From positions 5,580,001-5,644,000 of the forward strand of contig LR632930.1 of assembly GCA_902167325.1 (NCBI GenBank): 64,000 nt of DNA. The letters run 5' to 3'. This DNA comes from Chitinophaga pinensis (lineage in GTDB: Bacteria; Bacteroidota; Bacteroidia; Chitinophagales; Chitinophagaceae). Both the position numbers and the translations under genes were made by a program. Positions 35,620 to 46,100 of the stretch are shown here, piece by piece. Within the stretch, counting starts at the first letter, position 1, and each line of letters starts with the position of its first letter. The notes beneath the pieces were generated by a model that was given only the letters and a program-made list of their open reading frames with translations, did not search any database and was not told the origin of the DNA.

Positions 35620-36525
35620 ATGGAGTTTATAACTGAAAATGGAAAGGAACACATTTTGATATCCAATAACACTCATTTGGAAGAACTGGTTAATCGGATA
35701 TCCCAAAAAGAACAATTTGCTTATCATTTCAAATTCTCGGATCGAGAACTCTTTGTTACACTACTTGAATCACTACAAATTAACTACGACGACTTTACGA
35801 CCAAATACTATCATTTTGATGCAAGTCGGAAATTGCATATTTCCGAAAGCGAATTCAAATACGTATGGATCAGCACGTTGGGCTTAATTGCAAGAAATAA
35901 GGCAACAACAAACCGCGCTGTTAATGCCTGCTTAAATCAATATACGGTCATATCGTTACTCCTAAAAAGTGCAATTGAGGTTGTCAAAGATGAAAAAGTG
36001 TACGACATAGACTCATACAAGTCTGGACTTCTCAGCAATTTGTCGCCAGCTATATTTCATAACTTAACTTTTTATACCGAGGTCTTCTGCAAAGCATATC
36101 TTTCATTGACGGGAACTCCTCCCCCTCATAGTCATAATCTACCAATGATTTACCGAAAAACCGTGGAAGCAATGAATAGCAAGAACCACGATAATTCACT
36201 TTTTCAAGTAATGATCCTTGATCCTCTATACAAACTTGTTGATCACTTAGGTAGAATTCCTGAAGGTTTCAAAGAACAGTTCATCAAATACGATGACAAT
36301 CCAATGGACGACACTGTTATTCTGTTTGATTTGGGAAGTCTTATTGAAATGACACATGTACTTGAGTTATCTGTTGATTTTATCAACGATTATTTTTACA
36401 GCGATATCGAAAGCCATTACCTAAAAACAAATCTTTATCAAAGACTGTTAGATAAGGCAGACACGGAAGAGAAAAGAAAAAGAATACAAAATCTGTATCC
36501 TCACCTGGCAAAGAAAGAAACATAA
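35620..36525 (+). CDS. Hypothetical helical protein, possibly HEPN-like
   Basis: I do not recognise a family with certainty. The 301-residue product is predicted mainly helical and AT-rich in codon use, like the rest of the island. The stretch TFYTEVFCKAYLSLTG, followed by PPPHSHNLPMIYRK, resembles the E-x3-K ... H-N/D-L pattern of HEPN-type helical domains found in Abi and toxin proteins. A classical RxxxxH motif is not evident. Its location at the island edge beside a nuclease gene makes a defence or toxin role possible. This is a weak inference. Confidence 0.55.
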   Translation: MEFITENGKEHILISNNTHLEELVNRISQKEQFAYHFKFSDRELFVTLLESLQINYDDFTTKYYHFDASRKLHISESEFKYVWISTLGLIARNKATTNRAVNACLNQYTVISLLLKSAIEVVKDEKVYDIDSYKSGLLSNLSPAIFHNLTFYTEVFCKAYLSLTGTPPPHSHNLPMIYRKTVEAMNSKNHDNSLFQVMILDPLYKLVDHLGRIPEGFKEQFIKYDDNPMDDTVILFDLGSLIEMTHVLELSVDFINDYFYSDIESHYLKTNLYQRLLDKADTEEKRKRIQNLYPHLAKKET

Positions 36526-36677
36526 TTTCACCTAACAATATATTACCAAAAGTGGGGCTAAAGAAATACTCTTGGGCTGACGAATGTATTGATAGCCCTG
36601 AGAACCTGCCCGTCAGCGACACATAAACCATTGTCATCTATACGGTGGGCCGGTGAGCACTAACAAAAAAAATTGCG

Positions 36678-37469
36678 ATGAGATTTGCACTTATTGAAAA
36701 TATCAAAACAGAGGCTACCAAAGGTGCAAAAGGGATTTGCCCAAATTGTGGTTCGGAATTGATTGCAAAATGTGGAGACTTTAAAGTGAATCACTGGGCA
36801 CACATGGGGATTCGCAATTGTGACCCCTGGTGGGAAAATGAAACGGAATGGCATAGGGCCTGGAAAAGTAACTTCTCAAACGAGTGGCAAGAAGTTTTCT
36901 TAACCGATGAAACGACAGGTGAAAAACATATCGCTGACATTCGCAGTTCATATGGCCTCGTCATCGAATTTCAACATTCACACATTGACCAAACAGAACG
37001 AACAACGAGAGAGAAATTCTATAAGAAAATGGTCTGGGTGGTTGATGGGACACGACTAAAGAGAGACTATCCTCGTTTTCTAAAAGCAAAAGAGAATTTT
37101 CGTTTGACCAAAAAGAAAGGACTATTCTTTGTTGATTATATTGAAGAATGCTTTCCAGCTGCTTGGATTGGAAGCTCTGTGCCAGTGATATTTGACTTCA
37201 AAGGCGTTAAACCAATCAGCGACCCCAGAGATTGGAGAAACTATCTTTACTTTTTGTATCCAAAATCGTATGTTAGAGAATCTATGGTTGCAATAATTTC
37301 TCGACAATCATTCATTCATAGCGTCACAACCGGTGACTTACTTCGAGAAAAGCAAGAACCAGAAAAACAGACAATTAACCCGCAAAAAAATAACATTCAG
37401 TCATTACCACGTAGACCTTCTGAGTATGTGTTTGAACGAGGACGATTCGTAAAGCGCCGTCGTTTATAA
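36678..37469 (+). CDS. CoiA-like competence/nuclease family protein
   Basis: The 263-residue protein has an N-terminal CPNCGSELIAKCG zinc-binding motif and HWAH. A PD-(D/E)xK-like nuclease core follows: ETEWHRAWK, then KHIADIRS and LVIEFQHSHID, which give Glu, Asp, Glu and Gln in the CoiA order. A basic, Arg-rich tail closes it. CoiA helps transformation in Streptococcus, but many relatives lie in mobile elements and may act as restriction or repair nucleases. It is on the plus strand, 152 bp after the hypothetical gene. Confidence 0.78.
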   Translation: MRFALIENIKTEATKGAKGICPNCGSELIAKCGDFKVNHWAHMGIRNCDPWWENETEWHRAWKSNFSNEWQEVFLTDETTGEKHIADIRSSYGLVIEFQHSHIDQTERTTREKFYKKMVWVVDGTRLKRDYPRFLKAKENFRLTKKKGLFFVDYIEECFPAAWIGSSVPVIFDFKGVKPISDPRDWRNYLYFLYPKSYVRESMVAIISRQSFIHSVTTGDLLREKQEPEKQTINPQKNNIQSLPRRPSEYVFERGRFVKRRRL

Positions 37470-37778
37470 AGCATTTGAAATAACTACGATATCGTACGGC
37501 ACCAAACAACCAGTTTCACAATCGAACGACTGACATAAAAAGACTCACCATTAAATAGTAGAGCAATTTGATCGGCTTGGGCTGGGTGACCGAAAACGCT
37601 CTCCCTCAGGAAGCCCTTTTTGCTTTTCACCTCGGCAGGATATCCAAATCTTCTTCTTCTCATCTGCTATTTTCTGTATATTTATTGCATAAAGCACGCT
37701 AATAAAAGCCAAATTGACATTGCGTCAATTTAAACGTTGGCTCCAAGTAGAGCGACGCTTAATCAAATTTGCAGATAA
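37470..37778. other. Intergenic stretch inside the island without a gene
   Basis: About 300 bp, AT-rich, with no coding frame. It precedes the AbiGi-like remnant and would hold its promoter, but no TAnnTTTG box stands out. Confidence 0.45.
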
Positions 37779-37955
37779 ATGGAAACAACATTTAGTCAGA
37801 AAAGGATAAATCACATTTTTCATTACACAAAGAGCTTTGATTCCTTAGTTGGCATTCTTTCAAATGGGTTCTCGCCCTCCTACTGCCAAGAACAAATAAC
37901 TGACTTGACTTACCTTATTCCAATGGTCAGCTTTTGTAACATTTCCAACCCATAG
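37779..37955 (+). pseudogene. 5' remnant of an AbiGi-like abortive-infection gene
   Basis: A 58-codon frame begins METTFSQKRINHIFHYTKS and continues LVGILSNGFSPSY, then LIPMVSFCNI, before a TAG. The FHYT, IL-NGF-P-Y and PMVSFC motifs in this order are the N-terminus of AbiGi-family (putative antitoxin) proteins. Their full length is roughly 200 residues or more. Coding similarity stops abruptly near 37955, just before the opposite-strand helicase fragment, so the rest was lost by deletion or recombination. The match is from memory of the family pattern. Confidence 0.6.
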
Positions 37956-37967
37956 ACCGAGATTTAA

Positions 37968-38390
37968 TTAATTTATGTTTTGAATTGCTAAATATCTAAA
38001 GGATTCTGTTATTTTGGCTAAAGATATAACAGGTATATGTCCTGTAAGCTCTTCCAATAAAATCTCTCTTTGCGTATGCAAGTATGCTCTTAATGTAGAT
38101 AACTGATTATATTTAAATCTTCGTTGCTCTAATAAATCTGATAGAGCAATAATCCCAAATCGCTCATTGAAGCCAAGTTCAATAAGATCCAATTGCAACT
38201 GGCTTTGTAAACCGTATAAAAGTAATTGTGGAAAATTAAGAGCCGTAGATGAAAGACTATTATCCGATTCAGATAATTTCATTTCGACTACTCTAATGAC
38301 AGAAGCAAATGTATTTTGAACAAAATAACAAATGAATGAGTTGATTAATCGTAATGTAATATCAACATCACCATTACAATATCTAGCAAT
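37968..38390 (-). pseudogene. hamB: Severed C-terminal 140 codons of the HamB-like helicase
   Basis: Reading left from the IS boundary, codons for IARYCNGDVDITLRLINSF open a frame. It runs through FPQLLLYGLQSQLQLDLIELGF to a stop at 37968. If the IS256 element and one copy of its target duplication are removed, this frame joins WFQD at the end of the 39712-42312 reading frame without any shift. This helical tail is typical of Ski2-like helicases. As it stands the fragment has no start of its own beyond an internal ATG at 38282. Confidence 0.85.
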
Positions 38391-38398
38391 ATCCTGAA
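38391..38398. repeat. Left 8-bp target-site duplication of the IS256 element
   Basis: ATCCTGAA here is identical to 39736-39743, exactly flanking the element. The length fits the 8-9 bp duplications of the IS256 family. Confidence 0.9.
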
Positions 38399-39735
38399 GG
38401 CACTATCTCATTAACTGTGTAAGTTTCAAAAATCGGAGTTTCGTATTTGTACCTATAACTTGATTCTATTTTCAAAAATAGTTAAAAACTGATGGAGGAC
38501 AACGCCCCAGTTCCTAATAGGCATAGTCCATTTCTTTGTCACCTCCCTTAGCGCCAGGTAAACGGACTTGAGCACTGCGTCATCCGTGGGGAAAGAAAGC
38601 TTGTTCCTGGTGTATTTCCTAATCTTCCCATTAAGGTTTTCGATCAGATTAGTCGTATAAATGATTTGACGGATCTCAATGGGGAAGTCGAAGAAAACGG
38701 TTAGTTCTTCCCAGTTTTCCTTCCAGCTTTTGATAGCATACCCGTATTTGCTGCCCCATTTCCCTTCAAAGCTCTCCAGAGCAGCCTCAGCCGCCTGGCG
38801 GGTAGGCGCCGCATAAATATCCCTCATATCTTGGGTAAACGCCTTTTTGTCTTTCCAGACCACATAGCGGCAGCTATTGCGGATTTGGTGAACTACACAG
38901 ATTTGGGTGGAAGATTGGGGAAATACGGCCCGGATAGTCTGGGTAAAGCCATTAAGGTTGTCAGTTGCTGTAATCAGGATATCCTCCACCCCCCGAGCCT
39001 TCATATCGGTTAATACAGTCATCCAGTAAGCCGCTGACTCATTCTTGCCCAGCCACATCCCTAAAACTTCCTTATAACCGTCTTTACGCAGGCCTACGGC
39101 TATATAAATCGTCTTATTGATTACTTTACTGTTTTCCCGCACCTTGAATACGATTCCGTCCATCCAAACGATCAGGTAAACGGGCTCCAATGGGCGATTC
39201 TGCCAGGCTACGATATCCTCAGCTACCCGGGAGGTGATCCGGCTGATAGTCGCTGTGGATACCTCGAACTTGTAGACATCCTTAATCTGATCTTCAATAT
39301 CGCTTACACTCATGCCTTTGGCATATAAAGACACAATCACCTCCTCGATTCCTTCCACCATACTTTCCCGCTTGGGAACTATCATTGGGTTAAAACTGGC
39401 GTCCCGGTCACGCGGCACCTTGATCTCTGACTCCCCGTAGCTGGTCTTAATCTTCTTCTTTCCATACCCATTACGGGCATTAGATGTGTCCGCCTGCTCA
39501 TTCTTTCCATACCCTAAATGTCCGTCCAGCTCGCCTTCAAGCATCTTTTCAATAGCCCTTTTCTGGATCTTGCCCAGGAAGTCATTAAGTTGCTCGCCGG
39601 TCTTAAATTGCTTCAAAAAATCGTCTGATAAAAAATCCTCTGCTTTCATTATTCTGTGTAAAGTTTAAAAGTAAAAAAATCGGAGCTCTTACGAACTCCG
39701 ATTTTCTATGTTTACACAGTTTTTGTTATAGTGTC
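38399..39735. mobile_element. IS256-family insertion sequence, 1337 bp
   Basis: The terminal inverted repeats read GGCACTATCTCATTAACTGT on the left and GACACTATAACAAAAACTGT on the right (inward). Further shared blocks TGTAA and AAAATCGGAGTT follow. One transposase gene fills the element. It sits in the 3' part of the HamB-like helicase gene. Its right inverted repeat supplies the stop codon of the truncated helicase. Intact repeats and target duplication suggest a recent and possibly still mobile copy. Confidence 0.92.
38453..39649 (-). CDS. IS256-family (mutator-type) transposase
   Basis: The 398-residue transposase has the DDE residues of the family: Asp in VWMDGIVFKV, Asp in TATDNLNGF and Glu in TTNLIENLNGKIRKY. 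The conserved C/H region QICVVHQIRNSCRYV is also present. Length is normal and no frameshift is seen. Codon use is more GC-rich than the surrounding island. Confidence 0.95.
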   Translation of the reverse strand: MKAEDFLSDDFLKQFKTGEQLNDFLGKIQKRAIEKMLEGELDGHLGYGKNEQADTSNARNGYGKKKIKTSYGESEIKVPRDRDASFNPMIVPKRESMVEGIEEVIVSLYAKGMSVSDIEDQIKDVYKFEVSTATISRITSRVAEDIVAWQNRPLEPVYLIVWMDGIVFKVRENSKVINKTIYIAVGLRKDGYKEVLGMWLGKNESAAYWMTVLTDMKARGVEDILITATDNLNGFTQTIRAVFPQSSTQICVVHQIRNSCRYVVWKDKKAFTQDMRDIYAAPTRQAAEAALESFEGKWGSKYGYAIKSWKENWEELTVFFDFPIEIRQIIYTTNLIENLNGKIRKYTRNKLSFPTDDAVLKSVYLALREVTKKWTMPIRNWGVVLHQFLTIFENRIKL

Positions 39736-42312
39736 ATCCTGAAACCAAGAACCACTAATCCAAGATTTCAAAATGGCCTTAATATCGCTGCTTGTTATAT
39801 TAGATTTATTCCTTTTGTTAAAGTCGGTAAGTCTAAAACCTGTTGTGGGAATTTTGAATAGTATATCATCAACAACAAAATTAATCCAGTCATTAGAAAG
39901 CGGATTGTCTAACGTTTGCCAAATTTCATTATCAAGTTGTAAAAGATTCTGAATCTGTGAATAAAGCCGAATTGTTGATCCGCTCTGTTTTAAATATTTA
40001 AACTCGTTAGCTTCAATAAGAGGTTTAATCCTCTCTCCTCGCAGACTAACTAATGTATTTAGCGTTGTAGATTCCGATTCAGTAGACTGAAATTTTGCAA
40101 ATGTTTGATCTATAAGATTTTGAATTGTGCTCTTTACGTCTTCTGGATCTACTTCTTCTCCAAGCAAGTCAATCAGCGATATATCTATGGAGTCTATTAA
40201 TTGTTTAAACTCTTCATCCTGTGCCTCTAGTATATCATTTGATAGTACAAGTCTCCTTTGTGCCAAAATTCTAGAAATATTACTGACGATTGTATATAGG
40301 TATCCATTAACATCTTCGATATTTTGATCTTTAATAACATTCTCAATGGTGGAAAAATCGCTTGGATTTACAACAATAACAAGCCCTTTTGTTTCCTTCC
40401 CAGCTCTTCCTGCCCTACCAACGAGATTTTTCAAATCTCTTAAATTAATAGGCTCTAGTGCATTTTTTGTTTCATTAAATCGCCTAGATGAGCTAATAAC
40501 TATTGTTCTAATAGGCAAATTTACTCCTTCCGCTAGAGTATTGGTACATATAATAAACTTTACGCGTTCTGTCCGTATCATATCCTCGATAACTTCACGA
40601 ACATACTGTGGTAAATCACCATGATGAAATAAGCCACCGAATGTTACAAGTTGACATAGACTGTACTTCGATCCAAAAATTGCTGTGAAGTACTCAAGCA
40701 AATCGCGTATTGTATTCCTTTTTGTCACAAAGTGTGCAGGATTTGGAATATTAATACCTGCTTTTATTTGGTTTATGGCTTCTAATGCCAAAGCTGAAAC
40801 ACCGGAGTTACCACCTTTAGATGGTGTAAACAAAGCTACACTGCCAGAATTTAATGCTTTAAGTCCAACTGTCACCGCTTTTACTTTAAAAGTTCCGAAC
40901 TTATAAATACGTTCTTTGTTTGAAACTTTGTAGGTATAATCAGATTTTGTTAAGAAATTATTGAGTTTATACCTCTGAGGTATATTCTTGAATGGATTTA
41001 CGTCTAGAAAATAGACTTCGTCTGATTTTTCCACATGCTTTAGAAAGCCATATTCAATTTCCGTTGCGCGGTATAATGACCGTACAACAGTATCATCATT
41101 CCCTCCAAGCCATCTATTTATTGAATCAATATTTGGGATAATTGCAGAAATAAATACAAATTTTCTTGTCACCTCAAAATTGCTCTTTAACCGCGAAAGC
41201 AAAAGCTCATAGTTGAGGCCTCGATGTCCGTCGTCAAGCAGATGGCCTTCATCGCAAATTACCAGATTAAATTCATTAAAAAATTCTGAGAGAGAATTTT
41301 CAATAGCAACAAATTTCTCCGGCGTAGCGATAAGTAAGTTTACATTTTGAATAAGATCTCTTTCTGCTGCAGTTGGGATATTGCCACCGTATATCGTTTT
41401 TGATGTAACTCCAAGCCTTGCCAGATTTCTTCCGAAAGTCTGTTTCAATTCCGATGCTAAAGCCCTGAAAGGAGCCAAGTAAAGAACTTTACAATTACTA
41501 TTCTTTCTATATTCATCATAAATAAGCAATTCACAAATTGCCGTTTTTCCGGAACTAGTCGGTGTTTGCAATGCAATGCTGGATAACGAATTCAAAATCC
41601 CCTTTTCGATAGCACTCTTCTGAGAAGGAAAAAAGTCCCATATCGGAAATGCTTTCTGCATGGAAGCCTCTACATATGGACGCCAATGAATACGAGTATT
41701 ATGCCGTGTCAAATCATTCCAAATGTTATTCAAAAAAAACTTGCTGAGCATTACTTCAGCTAAAAAGGCGACAGAATAAATATAAGGAGTACTATTATAA
41801 GCTTCATTCTTAATTGCGATTATTTCTCCCTGCAACTCTCTTAGATGTATCCGTCGGCCGGTGGTCAAAAACCTATTTAAAAGCACACAAAGACGATTCT
41901 CCGTATCCAATTCTCTTTTTAAAAAGCAAATAACAAACCTATCAATCTCCTCAGTAAAGCTATCTATTGGAAACAGTTTGGAAAGTATGAAAGCAGATGC
42001 GGCATAATCAGATAAATAATATAAACCAGCGGCAAACAAAATGTTATTTGATTGATTAACGCCTTTGAAAAAGTCTCGTTTTCTCTTAAGCGAATAGATT
42101 TCAATTCCTTTAGCAACAGCAAGCATATCTTCATTTCTGCCTCTAACCTTTTCTAATATTTCATATAATTCACCAAAAAGAGAAATATAAAAATCATCCG
42201 GGCGTGTTAAGAAAGGATAATTCGCTTCCTTGTCCTCAGGAAGATTAAAATCAATAAAAGTCTGCCACGACTCCGACTGTGCAATCCAAAGTGAAAGATC
42301 CTTACTTATCAT
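39712..42312 (-). CDS. hamB: HamB-like Ski2-type helicase, truncated by IS256
   Basis: The present frame encodes 866 residues, of which the last native one is D859. The final seven come from the IS end. Motifs of an SF2 Ski2-like helicase are clear: Walker A QTPTSSGKT (249-257), IATPEKF, DEGH box ICDEGHLLDDGHRGLNYE (354-357) and motif VI NLVGRAGRAGKETKG. An N-terminal all-helical region of about 200 residues precedes the core. It starts 4 bp inside the HamA-like gene, the usual gene order for Hachiman systems. The 140-residue C-terminal part lies beyond the IS. The protein may therefore be inactive or altered. Confidence 0.8.
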   Translation of the reverse strand: MISKDLSLWIAQSESWQTFIDFNLPEDKEANYPFLTRPDDFYISLFGELYEILEKVRGRNEDMLAVAKGIEIYSLKRKRDFFKGVNQSNNILFAAGLYYLSDYAASAFILSKLFPIDSFTEEIDRFVICFLKRELDTENRLCVLLNRFLTTGRRIHLRELQGEIIAIKNEAYNSTPYIYSVAFLAEVMLSKFFLNNIWNDLTRHNTRIHWRPYVEASMQKAFPIWDFFPSQKSAIEKGILNSLSSIALQTPTSSGKTAICELLIYDEYRKNSNCKVLYLAPFRALASELKQTFGRNLARLGVTSKTIYGGNIPTAAERDLIQNVNLLIATPEKFVAIENSLSEFFNEFNLVICDEGHLLDDGHRGLNYELLLSRLKSNFEVTRKFVFISAIIPNIDSINRWLGGNDDTVVRSLYRATEIEYGFLKHVEKSDEVYFLDVNPFKNIPQRYKLNNFLTKSDYTYKVSNKERIYKFGTFKVKAVTVGLKALNSGSVALFTPSKGGNSGVSALALEAINQIKAGINIPNPAHFVTKRNTIRDLLEYFTAIFGSKYSLCQLVTFGGLFHHGDLPQYVREVIEDMIRTERVKFIICTNTLAEGVNLPIRTIVISSSRRFNETKNALEPINLRDLKNLVGRAGRAGKETKGLVIVVNPSDFSTIENVIKDQNIEDVNGYLYTIVSNISRILAQRRLVLSNDILEAQDEEFKQLIDSIDISLIDLLGEEVDPEDVKSTIQNLIDQTFAKFQSTESESTTLNTLVSLRGERIKPLIEANEFKYLKQSGSTIRLYSQIQNLLQLDNEIWQTLDNPLSNDWINFVVDDILFKIPTTGFRLTDFNKRNKSNITSSDIKAILKSWISGSWFQDDTITKTV
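39736..39743. repeat. Right 8-bp target-site duplication of the IS256 element
   Basis: ATCCTGAA is identical to 38391-38398. On the coding strand it reads TTCAGGAT and includes the codons for the FQD at the helicase junction. Confidence 0.9.
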
Positions 42313-43100
42313 AGCGTGGAAATTTTATTGAATACCGTTTTATAGGCATTTTTAAGATCTTTAATTGAAACTACAAACACACTCAAATCCAATCCAGGAT
42401 AAGAAGGAATAGTTACTTCCTTTGCAATTTCATTATCAAAAAGGTCTTTGTCAATGACAGCTATAGCCTTTATTTTTTTACTGTACGACCCATGTGTTTC
42501 AGATTGGATGTATCTATTTAAAACTGCAAGAATATTTTTGATCGCGTTAATGTTTGCGTCTTTTTTAACAAGTTCATCTTTATATTTCTTTCGTATCCAG
42601 CTTAGGGAATTGGCAATCCTAGAAACATAGTCCTTTTCTGCGCCGTCTATTGCATCTTGGATAGGGTGATGTGCACTCGTCGTTGCTTTCATTTTACTTT
42701 CCACAGAAATGAGTAGGTCATCCTTTGAAGGTCTATCTCCCCTAATTGAATAAAGAATTACGTCTGTATAGGGAGCTGCAACATTCTTTTCCTGCTTCCA
42801 TCGCCACTTTTTTGGTCCGTCAATACCTCTCTTCTCATGTCGCTCTTTAAAAAGTATATAAGATAAAATTTCGCCAAAGTCACCGGACTGAATGTTTCCT
42901 TGATCTGGCAAAATTTCAAAAAATTCGGCTGCTTTATTTGATTCCAGTATTTCGATTCTGTAGCTCAGTTCCTCATCGGATATATAAGAGGTTTTATATT
43001 CTGGAGCAAGACTATCAACAAATTCCGACCAGTGTTCATCCTTCAATACCAACGTGATATAGTTTTCTGCTTTTTGCTCAAAAAATTTCAAAATTTCCAT
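42309..43100 (-). CDS. hamA: HamA-like PD-(D/E)xK effector nuclease
   Basis: The ATG at 43100 gives 263 residues. A GTG at 43133 would overlap the upstream gene by 19 bp. Visible features are SGDFGEILSYILF (E77), a basic segment GPKKWRWKQEKN, YTDVILYS (D113) and ISVESKMKA (E134, K136). This is the order of a PD-(D/E)xK nuclease, and it fits the DUF1837-type HamA nuclease of Hachiman, whose catalytic residues form the same E-x-K pair at a similar place. It is translationally coupled to the HamB-like helicase (ATGA overlap). HamA normally degrades DNA once HamB senses damage or phage DNA. The assignment rests on motif order and context. Confidence 0.65.
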   Translation of the reverse strand: MEILKFFEQKAENYITLVLKDEHWSEFVDSLAPEYKTSYISDEELSYRIEILESNKAAEFFEILPDQGNIQSGDFGEILSYILFKERHEKRGIDGPKKWRWKQEKNVAAPYTDVILYSIRGDRPSKDDLLISVESKMKATTSAHHPIQDAIDGAEKDYVSRIANSLSWIRKKYKDELVKKDANINAIKNILAVLNRYIQSETHGSYSKKIKAIAVIDKDLFDNEIAKEVTIPSYPGLDLSVFVVSIKDLKNAYKTVFNKISTL

Positions 43101-43114
43101 ATCAGCATTATTAG

Positions 43115-46100
43115 TTAAGAATTGAAATAACACCTAAGTTGTGTTTCCGTCATTTCAACAACCGTTGAATAAATTGAACCTAAGAAATTCATCATTTCGT
43201 CATTAATGTCCGGCGTTTTAACTCCAGGTTGAGCTATTGCGAACTCAAATTTCACATTTGTATATCGAAGAGCTTTCCTTACAGCCTCAATGTCACTATT
43301 ATCACCATGGTAAAATCTTTTCCCTTTTAAGACCCCAGTACCATTTCTTCTTTCCATGTGTTTAAGCAATTCTTCTGGCTTCCATTTGAATCGCAGAGAT
43401 ATGATTGCTTGACCACAAACTTCAAACAGATCTTTTGATCTTGATCCAGATGTCTGCTGTGAATATTTGCAATGGATTAATTCAAATCGAATCAAGTCAT
43501 CTTGATGAAAAACTGCTACAATGTCCGCAGATTCGCCTGAATTATCATCATTAAATACAATTTTTGCACCCGCTGTCACCAAGCGTTTCATCATGTACTC
43601 TTGTATGGAGTTTTCTCGCACAGCTCCATTTTTATATAATGACTCTATTCGATAATTAACATTGTCCCATGTTAATATTTCAATACGATCGGAGGGGATT
43701 TTTGCACTTATTGATGTGTTGTAACTTGTATGAATGCTTCCTGATATTGTACAGCCATTCAATAAAAACAAGGTCGGGGGATTTTCTTCAAAAAATTTCT
43801 TCAAAAGAACTGGATTAGCTTTTAAGCCATCAACTGCTATTTTGCAATCATCTAGTCCCTCTACGGTATGCCCTCTTTCACCACCAAGGACGATAGAAAA
43901 CGGAATCTCTTGGTCTGAAATAAATATTATAAAATCCCCTCGATTACCTTGAATGGTGTCATGCTTTATTATACACTCAGACAACATAACAGATTGGGTT
44001 TCTGATAATGCAATCGTCAGCTTATGAATTTTATCATAAAGCATTTCCGACCAATCTGTAGCTAAAACTATTAAGTCATTCGGGTATTCTTCGAGTTGTA
44101 TTTTTTCCGCCGAATCTTCAAGAAGTTGATTTGAATCTATTGTCTCATCAGTTATAAGCTTACCAATATTTAGACACCACGATTTCCACTCTTTAAGGTC
44201 TCCGATCCGAGCAGGGCTCCAAATTTTCCCTTTTACAGATGCTCCAACACTAACGGGAAAACCATCTCTGAAACCAATTCCTACAAAATCGGATTTTTGG
44301 CACCTTTTGCCCTCTTTCCATTTAGTTAGCTCGGTCGTCACGTCTGCCCCACTTAGCCGCGAATAACGATGTAAATGATTAGCTGGTTTAAATATTCCGG
44401 CATGTACAATGCTCAAACGTTTGATAGAATCGAATGACCGAAAAACGCAATCGCCATTTAGAGGAACGGCATCTTTGCCTGTAAGGCATCTAACAAGGTC
44501 TTTAATATCTAGCAGCTTTTCAGAGTATCCTACATATAGCAACTTAGTTTGTTTGTCAAAATGCATCACGACTAAATCCCACGTTTGATCGCGCATCTTG
44601 TCTGTTTTGGCCCATTTTACTTTTTCTCTCTTTTGGGTTGTAAAGTAAAATAGACTCTCATTCTCATTGAAGTAAGGTTGTGTTAGAGCATATTTGTTTA
44701 GATTGAAAGCGTTCTTGAAATTTTTCCATTCAACCTTATCACATCTGAAACAAACACAACTTAAGGCAGGATATACCAGCTTTGGATTTAGTTCTACATT
44801 GGGGGAATCAAATCCAGAATATGGCTGACAGCCTTGTAAAAAGGTTAACAATGATTCCGCATCTGCCTTTTTTGCATCAGCTATTTCGCTGATGACATAT
44901 TCCCATCCTGAGCCTTCTTGAAGCAGATTCTCCAATTCAATTGAAAGATCTTCGTCAGCAAAGTTGACTATAAATGAAGCGTCTCCTAAACCTTCTTGCG
45001 TACGTGCAAACCTTCCAATGAACTGAAGCAATACTCCTAGCGACTTATGCAATTTATGAACGGCTGCAATTTTAAAGTCTGGAAAATCAAAGCCTTCTTT
45101 CAGCATATCAACACATATCACAATGTCGTACTCTCCATTTTTTATCTGCTCAACTATGGCTTTCTTGTTCTTAGTTTCCGAATGTACAGCCACAATACGT
45201 TCGTCTGGGAACCATTCCTTATAATTTAGGAGTAACTGCTCTGCATGTTCTTTTTTCTCAGTACGCACCATTACCTTATGTCTTTGCCAGCCATTTTGCC
45301 TATCCTGCTTAAGTCTTACAATCGCAGCATCAGCTATCGTCTTATCTTTTAATTTCGGATGCCGTTGGTCGACTGATATTAACGAGATTTTTGAGAAGCA
45401 TTCATCTTTGAGCGCCTGCGATAATGGATAGCTATAAACAGGTTTTCCTTCTACCGGTTTCCTGTCGTTTCTATAAGGTGTTGCAGTAAACTGAACGATT
45501 TTCAATTCCCTAAACAGTGTTTTTAATTCTTTCCATTCTGATGCTTCTATATGATGAGCTTCATCAAAAAATATGTGTGAAAACGCACTTCTTAGTTCGT
45601 TTCTTATGTTAGACTGTGCCCTTGCTATTAAGGCAGGTGTTGTTACAACAATGTCGACATTATTAATATCTTGAATGTTATTTATTGTGGAGTTCATCAT
45701 CAAAACGCTCGGGTTTGGCGTGTCTCCGGTTATAACACCAAGGTTGCGTAGAATTCCCCACGTGGAAAGCTTATCCGTAATTTGATGTTTTAAATCAATC
45801 GTTGGAACAATTACCAGCGTTCTTGTAGCGTTATCTGCCAAGCTCGCAACAAACATCGTTTCTGTTTTGCCTGTACCTGTAGGAAGAATAATTGTTGCTG
45901 GCTCACTAGACAATGACCAATGAGCTAACAACGCATGCACTGCCCCAACCTGAGCCTTTCTTAACGACTTGCCGGTAGGTCCAATACCATTTATTCGAAA
46001 ATCATTAGTTTCTGATTTTCCTAAGGGCTTAGGCATACCTTTCAAAAAATATTTTCGTTTTTGAAATTTAAGTTCTATTTGAAATCCAAAACGATTATCG

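Noticed and set aside
39712..42312. HamB-like protein as a naturally complete 866-residue protein
   Set aside because: The last seven codons and the stop come from the IS terminal repeat, and the missing tail is present beyond the element in frame.
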